DNA of 64,000 bases from positions 1 through 64,000 of the forward strand of contig CAMHDS010000003.1 of the NCBI GenBank assembly GCA_946183925.1, read 5' to 3'. The notes beneath the pieces are model-generated. The model was given only the letters and a program-made list of their open reading frames with translations, was not told the origin of the DNA and searched no databases. The translations under genes were made by a program, and so were the position numbers. Below, in pieces: positions 37,571-47,733 of this stretch (the stretch's first letter is position 1; the number at the start of each line of letters is the position of its first letter). The DNA comes from an uncultured Fibrobacter sp. Its GTDB lineage: Bacteria; Fibrobacterota; Fibrobacteria; Fibrobacterales; Fibrobacteraceae.

Positions 37571-40156
37571 TTACCTGAAATTCACCTTGCTTTCGTAGCG
37601 CCCCATGGGGAGGCTAGATTTCTTGAAATCGAGGCGGGTCGTGCCCGCTTTCACGTTGCCGCTGAACTTGGCGACCAGGCGACCGCTCAAGTCGTAGACC
37701 GATACGGTTACAAAGCCTGCCCGGGAAGCGTAAATCGTGCCACGATTCAGGTCAAACTTTGCCACGGCCGCATGGGTCAGCGGAATGGTCGTCGCATTCA
37801 CAATCGCAGTGGTGGAATCACATTCGTCTTCCTTGCCTTCTTCGCAGTCATCGTCCTGGTTGCCCACAAAGTCATCAGGGTTCACATCACCCTTGTAGAG
37901 AGTGATCCCGGCCGCTCCGAACTCAAATTCATCCACATTCGGCCCGCCGTTATCATCCAGCGAAATCATCTTGAGCATGTTGATGCCCTTAGCAAGGGAG
38001 ATTTGCACCGTAACGCTGTCCCAGGTAGTCCAGTTCGCCGTGGGCCCAAATTCAATAATTCCTTGGCTCACGTTGTTGACGAACAGTTCCATGTAACGCT
38101 TGTGTTGGTCGGCAGAACCACTCGCATAGCGAATCGTTAAAGCCGTATTCTTTTGGCTGTTTTCGGAATTCAGATTCCAAATGCCGTAACTATCGGCACT
38201 ATTGTTGAAGTTGTAGTAGCCGCTATCGATCCAGTTTACGTTCTTGTCTTCGTAGGTTCCGATACCATCGGCCGGGTAAGCCGCATTCACAATAGAGCCG
38301 AACGAAGCCGGAACAGCAACCACCTTCGCCGCGGCACGTACAGAAATATCGCCCGAAACCTCGAAGGTCTTGCCGCCATCATCAGTGGTAAAAATCGTCA
38401 CCTTGAATGCGCCAGATACCGTAGGCTTTCCGCTAATCGTAATCGTAGATTCCTTGGCATTCACCGCAAAATCCACACCATCGGGGAGACCTCTGACCGA
38501 AGCACCGCCGCATTCGGAATATTTATAGACAATCTTTTGCACATTTTCGCCAAGCATAATCGACTGGTTCAGCGAACCCTCAACCTGCGAAAGCGAAGGC
38601 CCTATCACAATGTCGCTCTTTTCCACCAGTACCTCGACGCGGCCCGTATATTCAGTACCGTCGTTGCCCTTGACGGTATACTTGAACGAGGCGAGTCCCT
38701 TGTAAAGGGCATTCGGCGTAAAGCGCACCGTGTGCCCGTCGCTCAAAATGGAGGCGGTCCCCTTCTCGGCACTCACAATGCTGTAGGTCGGCGACACCGG
38801 CAAAAATCCGCGGGTAATCGTGTGCAGGTCAAAGTCGCCACTTCCATTCTGCGGAACCATGGTGTGCATGGCGCCGAGCCAGTTGATATACTTCTCGATG
38901 CGTACATAACCGTCGCTTTCCTTGGTCATGGCGTCATCCTTGCCCACATCGTAGCCCATCGCCTCTTCAAAGTAATCGGGCATGCCGTCTTTATCGGAGT
39001 CCTTTGCGGCGGTTCCCGCCTGTACTTCGCCCCAGCCGTTGTTGGTCTTCACGCCCACGGCAGCAACGCTTTTCACAAGCGCGCCTGCGGTTCCCAGCGT
39101 ACTCGCCTGGTACCAGATAAGCGAATCCATATCGTCGTAAGGGAGCACGCCGCTCTGGGAATTCACATAACGCCACGCCGACGCTGCACTTAAAATAGGC
39201 CCGTTCTTGGTGAGTTCGCTCCAAGGTTCGGTCAATACCGTTCCCTCGCCCTGATACCAGTAAACATTGGAGGCGCCACCGTCAAGTTTACCGTTGCGGT
39301 TATTGTCAATCATGTTGCCGCTGGCATAAATACTCTGGTTCTTGTCCACCTGAAACCACGGGTTGCTCCCCTTGGGGCCATACACAAAGTAGTTGTTCAC
39401 GATATCGTGCTTGAACTTGGTGCTGGTATGGGTCGTGTAGCCGGCCTCGAAATTGTAATGCACATTGTTCACGAATACGTCATTAATCTTGTCCAGCGGG
39501 TTGCGATTGTGCGTATTCATAAAGGCATTATAATACCACGCCCAGGTGCCATCCACCGATTCGATATGTGCCCCGAACTGCTGGTAAATGGGGTTTGCAA
39601 TCAGCGTATTCTGCACGGTCACGCCGGTAATGCGGTAGTTCGCGTTATCGGAACTCCCGCCAAAGTTGTTCCACGGGGCAAGTTCCACCGAACAATGATC
39701 CACGATAATGTTCTTGGAATCGTAAAGGTTTAACGCATCGTCCTTTTGCGAGGCCGTATTTTCGCCTGGGCGAATACGCAAGTAGCGGATGATGATATTG
39801 CTCTGTTTTCCGGTGCTGAGTTTGCCGCCATGGATGGCGATACCCTCGCCCGGAGCGGTCTGCCCCGCAATGGTGATATTGCTCTTGATGGATACCGCCG
39901 TCTTGATGTTGATGATACCGCCCACATCAAAAACCACAATGCGGTTCCCCTGGCTCACCGCATCGCGGAAAGAACCTGCGCCATCGTCGTTCAGGTTGGT
40001 CACGTGGTAAACCGTGCCGCCACGACCTCCCGTAACACTTGCCCCAAAACCAAGAGCCTCCGGAAAGGCTAGCGGCTCGGCACCCGCCAAAGAGAACCCA
40101 AACACAGTTAGACAAAGTGCCGAAACCGCAATATTCTTGCGCAACCCAAATCCCAT
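37571..40156 (-). CDS. pectate lyase-like protein (PL1-type beta helix) with CBM35-like domain
   Basis: FPEALGFGASVTGGRGGTVYHVTNLNDDGAGSFRDAVSQGNRIVVFDVGGIINI...SNITIAGQTAPGEGIAI. Confidence 0.88.
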   Translation of the reverse strand: MGFGLRKNIAVSALCLTVFGFSLAGAEPLAFPEALGFGASVTGGRGGTVYHVTNLNDDGAGSFRDAVSQGNRIVVFDVGGIINIKTAVSIKSNITIAGQTAPGEGIAIHGGKLSTGKQSNIIIRYLRIRPGENTASQKDDALNLYDSKNIIVDHCSVELAPWNNFGGSSDNANYRITGVTVQNTLIANPIYQQFGAHIESVDGTWAWYYNAFMNTHNRNPLDKINDVFVNNVHYNFEAGYTTHTSTKFKHDIVNNYFVYGPKGSNPWFQVDKNQSIYASGNMIDNNRNGKLDGGASNVYWYQGEGTVLTEPWSELTKNGPILSAASAWRYVNSQSGVLPYDDMDSLIWYQASTLGTAGALVKSVAAVGVKTNNGWGEVQAGTAAKDSDKDGMPDYFEEAMGYDVGKDDAMTKESDGYVRIEKYINWLGAMHTMVPQNGSGDFDLHTITRGFLPVSPTYSIVSAEKGTASILSDGHTVRFTPNALYKGLASFKYTVKGNDGTEYTGRVEVLVEKSDIVIGPSLSQVEGSLNQSIMLGENVQKIVYKYSECGGASVRGLPDGVDFAVNAKESTITISGKPTVSGAFKVTIFTTDDGGKTFEVSGDISVRAAAKVVAVPASFGSIVNAAYPADGIGTYEDKNVNWIDSGYYNFNNSADSYGIWNLNSENSQKNTALTIRYASGSADQHKRYMELFVNNVSQGIIEFGPTANWTTWDSVTVQISLAKGINMLKMISLDDNGGPNVDEFEFGAAGITLYKGDVNPDDFVGNQDDDCEEGKEDECDSTTAIVNATTIPLTHAAVAKFDLNRGTIYASRAGFVTVSVYDLSGRLVAKFSGNVKAGTTRLDFKKSSLPMGRYESKVNFR

Positions 40157-40180
40157 ATTTCTCTCCCTTTAAAAAATTTA

Positions 40181-41044
40181 TCACTGCTTCCCACCGGACT
40201 TACCGCCCACGGGGAACAGCGCGAACTCCATCTGGAAAACCCTGTCGCTACCCTGGTCCTCTTCGGCAATCAGCGCGATTTCCTTGCGGAGCGCGTTAAT
40301 CCGCTCCACGATACGCTCGTAGCCCTCCTGGCTAATGCCCAGCGTAAGCCCCGAAATATGGCGATTCCCCGGCGGGTCCCTGTCAATGGATTCCGACGCG
40401 AGTTTCAGGCAATGCTGGTGGTAGCCCCGCAGCGCCAATTTCGACGTGCGGTCGCCCGTGGTAATGGCGCTTTCCGTCAGCACATACTTCCCGTTTTCGT
40501 CCTTCTTGATCAGCAGGCACTCTTCCAGCAACTGCACCGACTTTTTTGCCTCCTCGGCCGTAATCCTTGGGTGCACCTGCCTTGAGAGCGCCTCGTAATC
40601 CCCGTCAAAACCGAACATCCCGATAAGGCTGCGGATAGTCAGGTGCCGCCAGTGGCTATACACCATGTACTGCACGTGCCCCAACACATGCTGCTTCTCG
40701 GCAAAGCGCACCACCTTGAGCACCGCCTGCATCGCCTCGAAGGCGGCGTTCCTCTCCTCGGTAGTTTCCGCCTGGTTGAACTCCACCAGCGCCACAAAAA
40801 ATTCCGTCTCGTGCTTGCCCAGCCTAAGGCCAGACGCCACCTTGGGAATGCTCTGGCCCGAAAGGTTCTTCTCGCCGTTCATCACCCGGCTAATAAAGTC
40901 CTTGGCCTTGAAACCGATACGGTCCGAAAACACGCGGAGCGAAAAGGCGGGATTCGCCTCCTTTTTCTGGCTATAGTAATCCTTCAAAAACTCACGATAG
41001 TCCAGATATTCAAAAACCTTCTTTGCCGTATTCTTTTCGCTCAT
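40181..41044 (-). CDS. TIGR02147 family protein (Fibrobacter-expanded putative regulator)
   Basis: VFEYLDYREFLKDYYSQKKEANPAFSLRVFSDRIGFKAKDFISRVMNGEKNLS and YHQHCLKLASESIDRDPPGNRHISGLTLGIS are family hallmarks. Confidence 0.88.
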   Translation of the reverse strand: MSEKNTAKKVFEYLDYREFLKDYYSQKKEANPAFSLRVFSDRIGFKAKDFISRVMNGEKNLSGQSIPKVASGLRLGKHETEFFVALVEFNQAETTEERNAAFEAMQAVLKVVRFAEKQHVLGHVQYMVYSHWRHLTIRSLIGMFGFDGDYEALSRQVHPRITAEEAKKSVQLLEECLLIKKDENGKYVLTESAITTGDRTSKLALRGYHQHCLKLASESIDRDPPGNRHISGLTLGISQEGYERIVERINALRKEIALIAEEDQGSDRVFQMEFALFPVGGKSGGKQ

Positions 41045-41097
41045 GCCCCTAATGTAAGAATTTTTGCCCGCAAGGGGATTCCCCCAAAACTTTTAGC

Positions 41098-41113
41098 GTT
41101 GTCCAGAAACAAC
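41098..41113. promoter_or_regulatory. candidate pectin-regulon operator GTTGTCCAGAAACAAC
   Basis: 54 bp upstream of the TIGR02147 gene; divergent to pectate lyase gene. Confidence 0.65.
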
Positions 41114-41324
41114 GGTAAATTCGTAAAAATTAAAAAGTGCCTTTGAAAATCGGGCTTTTTAACCTAATTTGGCCAAAGGGGGAATAATCCCCCTGATTGC
41201 AGCCCGCTTCGCGGTCTTCCATCACCCCCAATGCGGGGGGAACCCCCCGCAACGCCCCCAAACTCGGTCCGGGACAGCGCCATCGGTGCAAGGGAATTCC
41301 GCCTGCAGGCAACAAGAGGAATGT

Positions 41325-43883
41325 ATGGGATTCAAAGGTTTTTTAACAACAGCAGCCGTTGTCTGGAATTTCGGGATTTCTGCGGTTTTTGCCGCCGTCC
41401 CCGCCACCGAAGTAGTGAACCTGCCCACAGAGGCTGCCTACGGTGGCGGCGACAAGGTGGGTTCCCAACTGGTGGCCGCCACCTACAACGCCGGGGGCGG
41501 CCCGGGAATCTGGATTGTGTCCGATGGTGGCTACAGGCTCTACCACAACGGCGCCCTGCTTGCCGAAGACAACCAGGCGGGACGCGTGCGGTTCATCCCC
41601 ATGACGTTCCTGCCGGGCGAAAATGCCATCTCGGTTGTCGGCGTGAACGGCAGTGGCGCCCCCGGCGTGATGGTGCAGATTGACGATCTGGACAAGTCTT
41701 ACTATTCTGGCAGCGAGTGGAAATCAAAACCCACAGTCAGCAACAACGCCTGGAAAAACAAGGGCAGGGACCTGAGCCAGTGGGGAGGTGCCACCACACT
41801 TTCTTACGCCAACAGCAAGATGCCCAGCGGCGGCGCCCTGAACGGCTTTGCCACGAATACGCAGGCCAAGTGGATTTGGAGCGGTGCCGAAACCGACCCG
41901 ACGGCGGTGCTGCTGTTCACCTTCTACGTGAAGGCCGAAGGTTTCGGCGCGGCAACTACCGGCGGCGATGCAGGCAAAATCGTGTTCGCCAGCGATTCCG
42001 CCAGCATCCGCAAGTACCTGCAGAGCAACGACGCGGTGACGATTCTTGTGCCAGAAGGAACCTACGACTTCAGGCAGTTCCGCGATGCCGCCACCGAGGC
42101 CAATGCGGCGGGACGCACCTGGTGCACCCGGCAATGCTCCAGTGGCGATGTCAACAAGAACAACACCTTCTACCGCATCAACTTTGCCGCCAATACCTGC
42201 TCCGGCATGAACGATGGCGACCTGAGCATTGTTCCCGTAGGTGCAGTAAAAGCATGGAGCAATTGGATTACCATCCGGGGCAATAAGAGCCTGGTGGGCA
42301 TGGGCCGCGGGGCCAACCTGCGCGGGGCATCGCTCAACAACCGCAAAAACGAAAACGCGGGCAACAACATCTTCCGCAACCTGGGGATATACGACATCAA
42401 CCCGCACCTGATAGAGGCAGGCGACGGTCTCGAAGTCTCGGGCAACATTGGCGACGAGGTAGAAAAAATCTGGTTCGACCACATCAGTTACAAGTGGATA
42501 AGTGACGGCATGGACTTGGAACACGTAAAGGGCCTGACCGTTTCCTACGTGGATTATGACGGAGCCAATGACCAGAACTGCTACTACTACGACCCCTACA
42601 TGCACCTGGTGGAAAATGCCCAGGCCACTATGCACCACATGTACTGGCACAATTCCTTCGGGCGCGTGCCCAAGGTTTACAGCAAGGACGGGGGCAAGGT
42701 GGCCCCGACCGTTCATGTGTACAATTCCTACGTGGAATACAACCACTGGCACATCATCGACGTGACGGGAACGAGTTCCTTGCCGGCGCAACTCCTGTAC
42801 GAAAACAACTATATAGGCACGGCCAACATCCAGATTGCGGGCAAGAACGCCTACGGCAAGGTGAACATGAAAAACATTACCGTCAAGACCGCCAAGAATT
42901 CCAAGCCCTACGACAACAACGGAACTTCGCAGGCCACGCCCTTCACGGACAACGTCTTTACGCCCGGCTACAGTTACAGCCTGATGAACATAAACGACAT
43001 TCCCACCGAAGTCCCGAAACTCTCAGGCGTGGGCGGCCGCTACGGAAAAATGCCCGAATACAACCAGGCCTTCGGGCAGAGCAACAAGGCGGCAACCGTT
43101 TCCCTGACCGCTCCTGCTGCAAATGCAAAATTTGACTCCGGCGACAACATCACTTTGTCCGCCACGGCAAAGGACAACGACGGAACGGTCAAGAACGTCG
43201 CCTTCTATGTGGGCAACACGCTGGTAGGCAGCGCCACGGCGGCGCCCTACCAGGTGACCGTAAGCGGCGTAGAGCCGGGCCTGCATTCCGCCGTCGCCGT
43301 GGTAACGGACAATTCGGGACTTACGCAGATGAGCGAGTTCATTGCCTTCACCGTAGAGGGCGCCACCTCCCCCGAAGTCGTGAAGTGCGGCGCAGGCCCC
43401 TCCAAGCAAGACGACCTGACCCTGGGCGATGCCATCGTGGACTTCTGCTACACCTGGAGCGGGGCCGAAACGGTTGTCGCAACGGGATTCCCCAAAGGAA
43501 TCGTAACGGATATCGACAACGCCAACCGCAAAATTTCCATTAGCGGGACCCCCAGCGAAGCAGGTGTATTTGAATTCACCGTGTCGGCAAGCGCAAACGG
43601 CGAGACGTTTACCAAGACGGGCCGCATGACCATTACCGACCCCAACGCTCCCAGTTCTGGCGAAAGCAGCGGCGCATCGTTCACCACCGGCGAAAGCACG
43701 CAATCCGTAACATTCTCCGCAAGGAACGCCACCGCCGGCAAAACTGCCTACTACCGCATTTTCGACATGCAGGGGCGCCCGCTCTTTGCGGGCCACCAGA
43801 AGCCCGCAAAGATGCCCGCTGCGCGGGTCATCGTGGTGGAATACACCACGGCGGGCACCCTCAAGCGCCGCTACGTGCAGTAA
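41325..43883 (+). CDS. PL1 pectate lyase with Ig-like domains, secreted
   Basis: GDEVEKIWFDHISYKWISDGMDLEHVKGLTVSYVDYDGAN, HHMYWHNSFGRVPKV; Ig-like VSLTAPAANAKFDSGDNITLSATAKDNDGTVKNVAFYVGNTLVGS. Confidence 0.9.
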   Translation: MGFKGFLTTAAVVWNFGISAVFAAVPATEVVNLPTEAAYGGGDKVGSQLVAATYNAGGGPGIWIVSDGGYRLYHNGALLAEDNQAGRVRFIPMTFLPGENAISVVGVNGSGAPGVMVQIDDLDKSYYSGSEWKSKPTVSNNAWKNKGRDLSQWGGATTLSYANSKMPSGGALNGFATNTQAKWIWSGAETDPTAVLLFTFYVKAEGFGAATTGGDAGKIVFASDSASIRKYLQSNDAVTILVPEGTYDFRQFRDAATEANAAGRTWCTRQCSSGDVNKNNTFYRINFAANTCSGMNDGDLSIVPVGAVKAWSNWITIRGNKSLVGMGRGANLRGASLNNRKNENAGNNIFRNLGIYDINPHLIEAGDGLEVSGNIGDEVEKIWFDHISYKWISDGMDLEHVKGLTVSYVDYDGANDQNCYYYDPYMHLVENAQATMHHMYWHNSFGRVPKVYSKDGGKVAPTVHVYNSYVEYNHWHIIDVTGTSSLPAQLLYENNYIGTANIQIAGKNAYGKVNMKNITVKTAKNSKPYDNNGTSQATPFTDNVFTPGYSYSLMNINDIPTEVPKLSGVGGRYGKMPEYNQAFGQSNKAATVSLTAPAANAKFDSGDNITLSATAKDNDGTVKNVAFYVGNTLVGSATAAPYQVTVSGVEPGLHSAVAVVTDNSGLTQMSEFIAFTVEGATSPEVVKCGAGPSKQDDLTLGDAIVDFCYTWSGAETVVATGFPKGIVTDIDNANRKISISGTPSEAGVFEFTVSASANGETFTKTGRMTITDPNAPSSGESSGASFTTGESTQSVTFSARNATAGKTAYYRIFDMQGRPLFAGHQKPAKMPAARVIVVEYTTAGTLKRRYVQ

Positions 43884-43916
43884 AAACAGGCAAAATTGCC
43901 GTTTTTAAGTGAATTT

Positions 43917-43940
43917 AGCCGTTGTCCAGAAACAACGGCT
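43917..43940. promoter_or_regulatory. candidate pectin-regulon operator AGCCGTTGT-CCAGAA-ACAACGGCT
   Basis: 9-bp perfect arms upstream of the LamG lipoprotein gene. Confidence 0.65.
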
Positions 43941-43990
43941 ATTTATTTGTACTATTACCTTTCCTTTTTCGCGAATCTATATTTATATTG

Positions 43991-45670
43991 ATGCTGATGA
44001 AACTTGGCAAATACCTGACAGCCATGGCCGTCGCGTCGGTCGTCGCCCTTTTGGGGTGCTCCAACGGCAATTCCGTAGCCGGCAACAGCGCCGAGACGGG
44101 TTCCCCGGAACTCGCCGGTCTCTTTGTGCTGGAAGACGGCAAAACACCTGCCGCCTTTGCCCGCGTCAGGTGCGTCCCGCAAAAGTTTGATGCCACCAGG
44201 GACTCCCTCCCCAAGAACTTCATAACCGAAACGGACTCCAAGGGCCATTACAAATTGGATTCCATACCGGAAGGAATCTACTCCCTGGAAGCCTACCACA
44301 AAGACAGCGGCGAACTGCTGCTGGTGCAGGGCCTGCCCGTCTACGAAGACGACTCGTTGACGGTAAACGACACGCTACATGCCCCCGGCACCGTAAAACT
44401 TATGGCCGACTCCCTCAAGGAAGGGACGAAGGGCGTTGCCACCGTGTTCGGCACCACCATATTGCGCAACGTGACAGTCATCGATGGTGAACTGACCATC
44501 GACAGCCTGCCCGAAGGCGCGCTCACCCTCAGGATCTACCTGGGCGCCGACACGCTGCTTCTCGGGGTAACCCTCCCTGCAGGCGAAACATTGGAAATCG
44601 GCTCCAAAAAGGAAACTCCTCCGCCGGTCACTACCTTCGTGGCGCCGCTTGCCCTCCCCGAGGGCCAGGACACGCTGAACTCCTTCGTCAGCGACATCCC
44701 CCTGGCGCTCCGCCTCACGCCGGACAACAGCGACTTTGACGCCCTGGCAAAAATGACCGCCCAAAATTCCGGCCGCTGGGAAGTGGTGCGCATCTCCCCC
44801 GACGGGAACCGCAGCAAAAAAATCCCCATCGCAAACGCCTATTTCGACACCCTCGCCAAGGAAGCCGCCTTCTGGGTAAGCGTCGACTCGCTGAACGTGC
44901 TGGACTCCCTGGAACTCTCCTTCGACAGCACCATCACTCCCGCCTATGCAAGCGACGTGTTCCCCACCAACCGCTCCTACGCCGTGGTGTGGCATTACGA
45001 CAGCGGCATCTCCCCCGTCGCCGACGCCGCCGAAAAATCCTACTTCGAAGGCGCCGCCAAAAACGCAAGCCTCGTAGACGGCGTCGTGGGCAGCGGCATC
45101 TCGCTAAAATCCGACGGTTACGTCCTGGCAGAAAATTCCGCCGAAAAAGATGCGGACCGAAAACTCAACCTCGTCTTTGATACCGAAGACTACTTCTGCT
45201 TCTCGCTGTGGGTGCAGCTGGAATCCCTGGGCAAGGAACAGACCATCTTCGAAAAGGCCAAGGAATACGCCCTGCGCTACGTTCCCGAAAAAGGATTCGT
45301 GGTGGAAAGTTACCATGTCGCCACGGAAACCCCGGACACCGAAAGCGCCATCGATACCGCAAGTTTTGTCACATCTTGGGCTTCGGGCACAGACGGAATC
45401 GCCGCAGGGAAATGGATTTATGTGGCCTTCAGCCGCCGCGCCGTATCCAACGTCACCTTCTTCGTGAACGCAAACAAGGTAAAGCATTCCACCGAAAATT
45501 CCAACTGGGACGGCGCCCGCGAATCCCTGCAAGACTTCAAGGTCGGCGGCTTTACCGGTAAAATCGACGAACTCATGCTGGGCGGCTGCTTCCGCGACGA
45601 CTCCTGGAGCCGCCTCACCTACCTGAACCAAAAGCCCAGCGGCTACTGGCCTATCCTCACCGGAAGATAA
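43991..45670 (+). CDS. lipoprotein with LamG/concanavalin-like C-terminal domain
   Basis: Lipobox ALLGCSNG; carboxypeptidase-regulatory-like DSKGHYKLDSIPEGIYSLEAY; C-terminal FCFSLWVQLESLGKEQTIFEK...KWIYVAFSRR. Confidence 0.8.
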   Translation: MLMKLGKYLTAMAVASVVALLGCSNGNSVAGNSAETGSPELAGLFVLEDGKTPAAFARVRCVPQKFDATRDSLPKNFITETDSKGHYKLDSIPEGIYSLEAYHKDSGELLLVQGLPVYEDDSLTVNDTLHAPGTVKLMADSLKEGTKGVATVFGTTILRNVTVIDGELTIDSLPEGALTLRIYLGADTLLLGVTLPAGETLEIGSKKETPPPVTTFVAPLALPEGQDTLNSFVSDIPLALRLTPDNSDFDALAKMTAQNSGRWEVVRISPDGNRSKKIPIANAYFDTLAKEAAFWVSVDSLNVLDSLELSFDSTITPAYASDVFPTNRSYAVVWHYDSGISPVADAAEKSYFEGAAKNASLVDGVVGSGISLKSDGYVLAENSAEKDADRKLNLVFDTEDYFCFSLWVQLESLGKEQTIFEKAKEYALRYVPEKGFVVESYHVATETPDTESAIDTASFVTSWASGTDGIAAGKWIYVAFSRRAVSNVTFFVNANKVKHSTENSNWDGARESLQDFKVGGFTGKIDELMLGGCFRDDSWSRLTYLNQKPSGYWPILTGR

Positions 45671-45685
45671 CGCCTCCCAATCGCA

Positions 45686-45800
45686 TTAAAACGCATTAAG
45701 CCTCGATAGCGGCTGGCGGGCCTCGAACGAAATCCCGATACTGAACTGGTTGATAAAGGCTGCCCCTCACTCCAACTGCGGCCCTATCCCGCTGTCACCC
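45686..45800 (-). pseudogene. possible outer-membrane protein C-terminal remnant
   Basis: Minus-strand frame: GPQLE*GAAFINQFSIGISFEARQPLSRLNAF*; weak. Confidence 0.25.
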
Positions 45801-45874
45801 CGGCCTTAGTGCCGGGGCCACCATTCCATACCCGCAACATGCCAAATCCCCCAACACCCCCTATAAATTCTTTA

Positions 45875-46624
45875 TCAATCCACAGAAATCTTTAGCCATT
45901 CTGTAACTTGAGTGGATATAGAGCGAACTTCTTCAATAGAAAGTGTTTCCTTAACATTTGAAAAAAATTTCAGGAAACTATTCTCGTTTAAAATCCAATA
46001 CTTCGAAAAGTCACCTGATGGATTTTCTATATACGCACCAATGATAATGGCGACTTTTTGTATCGGATAAATACGACCGCACAAAGACTCTATTTTCTCT
46101 GAAATAAAACTTGCTTCACCGTCCATCTGATTAATGAGAGTATTGCATTGTCTCCCATTGAACATAAGCCGACCATCTTGGTAAAGGAACTTATATCCCC
46201 TCGTTCTATCGTAATGTTTCGTCTCTATGGTAAATATTCCCCGGGTACTAATAATTAAATGATCCACATTAAAGCAATCACCGCAAATGTCGTGGAAAAT
46301 GCGAACTGAATCGCTGTTCAACTTATTTAGCATTTCACCGACAAGGCGTTCACCTTCCATTCCCTTATAGCAATTACGAATATGCTTAATAAGCCTAAGC
46401 GATTTACGAATGCTATAGATAAGGATAACACATGTAAATACAGAAAAAATGACAGCAAGAATTAGTGAAACTTCAATAACACCAAAATAAAAAAGCCATA
46501 TAAATACTGTTAATACAACAAAAGGAACTAGAAAACCCCAAATAGAAAAATAGTTCTCATAATCGGCATCTATTTTCTTTTGAAGCGATTCGCCCTGTAC
46601 ATGTGTCCGAAACTTCTTTCCCAT
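45875..46624 (-). CDS. NERD domain-containing membrane protein
   Basis: GMEGERLVGEMLNKL...IFHDICGDCFNVDHLIISTRGIFTIETKHY is a NERD nuclease-like core; two TM helices. Confidence 0.88.
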   Translation of the reverse strand: MGKKFRTHVQGESLQKKIDADYENYFSIWGFLVPFVVLTVFIWLFYFGVIEVSLILAVIFSVFTCVILIYSIRKSLRLIKHIRNCYKGMEGERLVGEMLNKLNSDSVRIFHDICGDCFNVDHLIISTRGIFTIETKHYDRTRGYKFLYQDGRLMFNGRQCNTLINQMDGEASFISEKIESLCGRIYPIQKVAIIIGAYIENPSGDFSKYWILNENSFLKFFSNVKETLSIEEVRSISTQVTEWLKISVD

Positions 46625-46630
46625 ATGAAC

Positions 46631-47002
46631 CTACTGTCTATGCGTCAACGCAATAATGTTCATTATCAATGCAAACGCAATAAAAGTCATTGATAAGTAT
46701 ATTCCTGAACTTGGAGTAACGGACATCATACCCATTGCATCTGTTGATAAATCCCTGCAAGTAAAATATCCAACCAAAAAGGTAATCCATATATACAGAA
46801 TAGTTATTCCCGCCGACACAATTGCAAACACGGCTTTATTCATAAAACTGAAAACTGCAGCGATAATAGCAAATACAAATATTCCCGCCACCCATGGGGA
46901 GCCATCATAATGAGTTGATTTTGTTTTATATGAAGAATCAACCTCTCTTGCTATTTGGTCTAACGCTCCTACAGAAGAAGATCTTATATCCCCACCCACC
47001 AT
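46631..47002 (-). CDS. small integral membrane protein, hypothetical
   Basis: Complete ORF with three TM stretches, 6 bp upstream of the NERD gene. Confidence 0.6.
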   Translation of the reverse strand: MVGGDIRSSSVGALDQIAREVDSSYKTKSTHYDGSPWVAGIFVFAIIAAVFSFMNKAVFAIVSAGITILYIWITFLVGYFTCRDLSTDAMGMMSVTPSSGIYLSMTFIAFALIMNIIALTHRQ

Positions 47003-47076
47003 AATTTCATAGGCATTGAATTCTGCAATGCGTTAATCGGTTATGAATGGCGATTTGACCACCGAAGGGGAACTGT

Positions 47077-47162
47077 GTTTAAAATTTTAAACAAAGGGCG
47101 TCCTTTCAACACGAAAGTTCTACATCGCCCTTAAAAGCCGCCTTTTTATGCTTGTAGGCGGC
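47077..47162. promoter_or_regulatory. palindrome GTTTAAAATTTTAAAC followed by two stem-loops (AAGGGCG/CGCCCTT and GCCGCCT/AGGCGGC)
   Basis: Read directly; lies immediately upstream of the GNAT-like reading frame. Confidence 0.55.
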
Positions 47163-47174
47163 AAGGAGTAAAAG

Positions 47175-47733
47175 ATGAATAATGTGCTGAATAGCGGCTG
47201 TGTTGACATTTGGCTGGATGAAATCGTCCCCTGCCTCAAGGACACTGAAACCGGAGAAATCAAAGAGACCGTAGTGTTCAAAATTGAGAGCCGTTCATTT
47301 TTAAAAAAATTCACTGAAAACAATGGTTGGGGAATCAACTGGATTGATGTCCCTAACGATGTTGAAGTGTATGCTCTCGCCCTAAAAGAAAACAATGAAA
47401 TCCAGGGACTTGTGGGCGTGAAAAAAAAACACAAGCGTAAAAGCTGCATATTTGCATTGGGGGTGTACCGCCCCCCAAAATAATAAGCATACATTCGGAA
47501 GCCAAAAATATAGTGGCGTGGGCGGTCATCTTTTTGCAATCGCTGTGGATAGATCCATGCAATGGGGATATGACGGCGTTATTTTCGGTTTTGCACTTAA
47601 CAAAGAACTGTTAAATCACTATATTGAAGTGTTAGGATGCTCCCATATTGGAGCTCTTCATCCTTACCATTTTATGTTAGGGATAGCCGCAGCAAAAAGG
47701 TTATTGGAGACGTACACCTATGAATGGAACTAA
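47175..47733 (+). pseudogene. GNAT-like acetyltransferase split by a frameshift at an A9 tract
   Basis: ORF 47175-47483 continues, after removing one A from 47421-47429, as GLVGVKKNTSVKAAYLHWGCTAPQNNKHTFGSQKYSGVGGHLFAIAVDRSMQWGYDGVIFGFALNKELLNHYIEVLG...YEWN*. Confidence 0.7.

Noticed and set aside
41724-42791. 355-aa minus-strand ORF opposite pectate lyase
   Set aside because: Antisense shadow ORF
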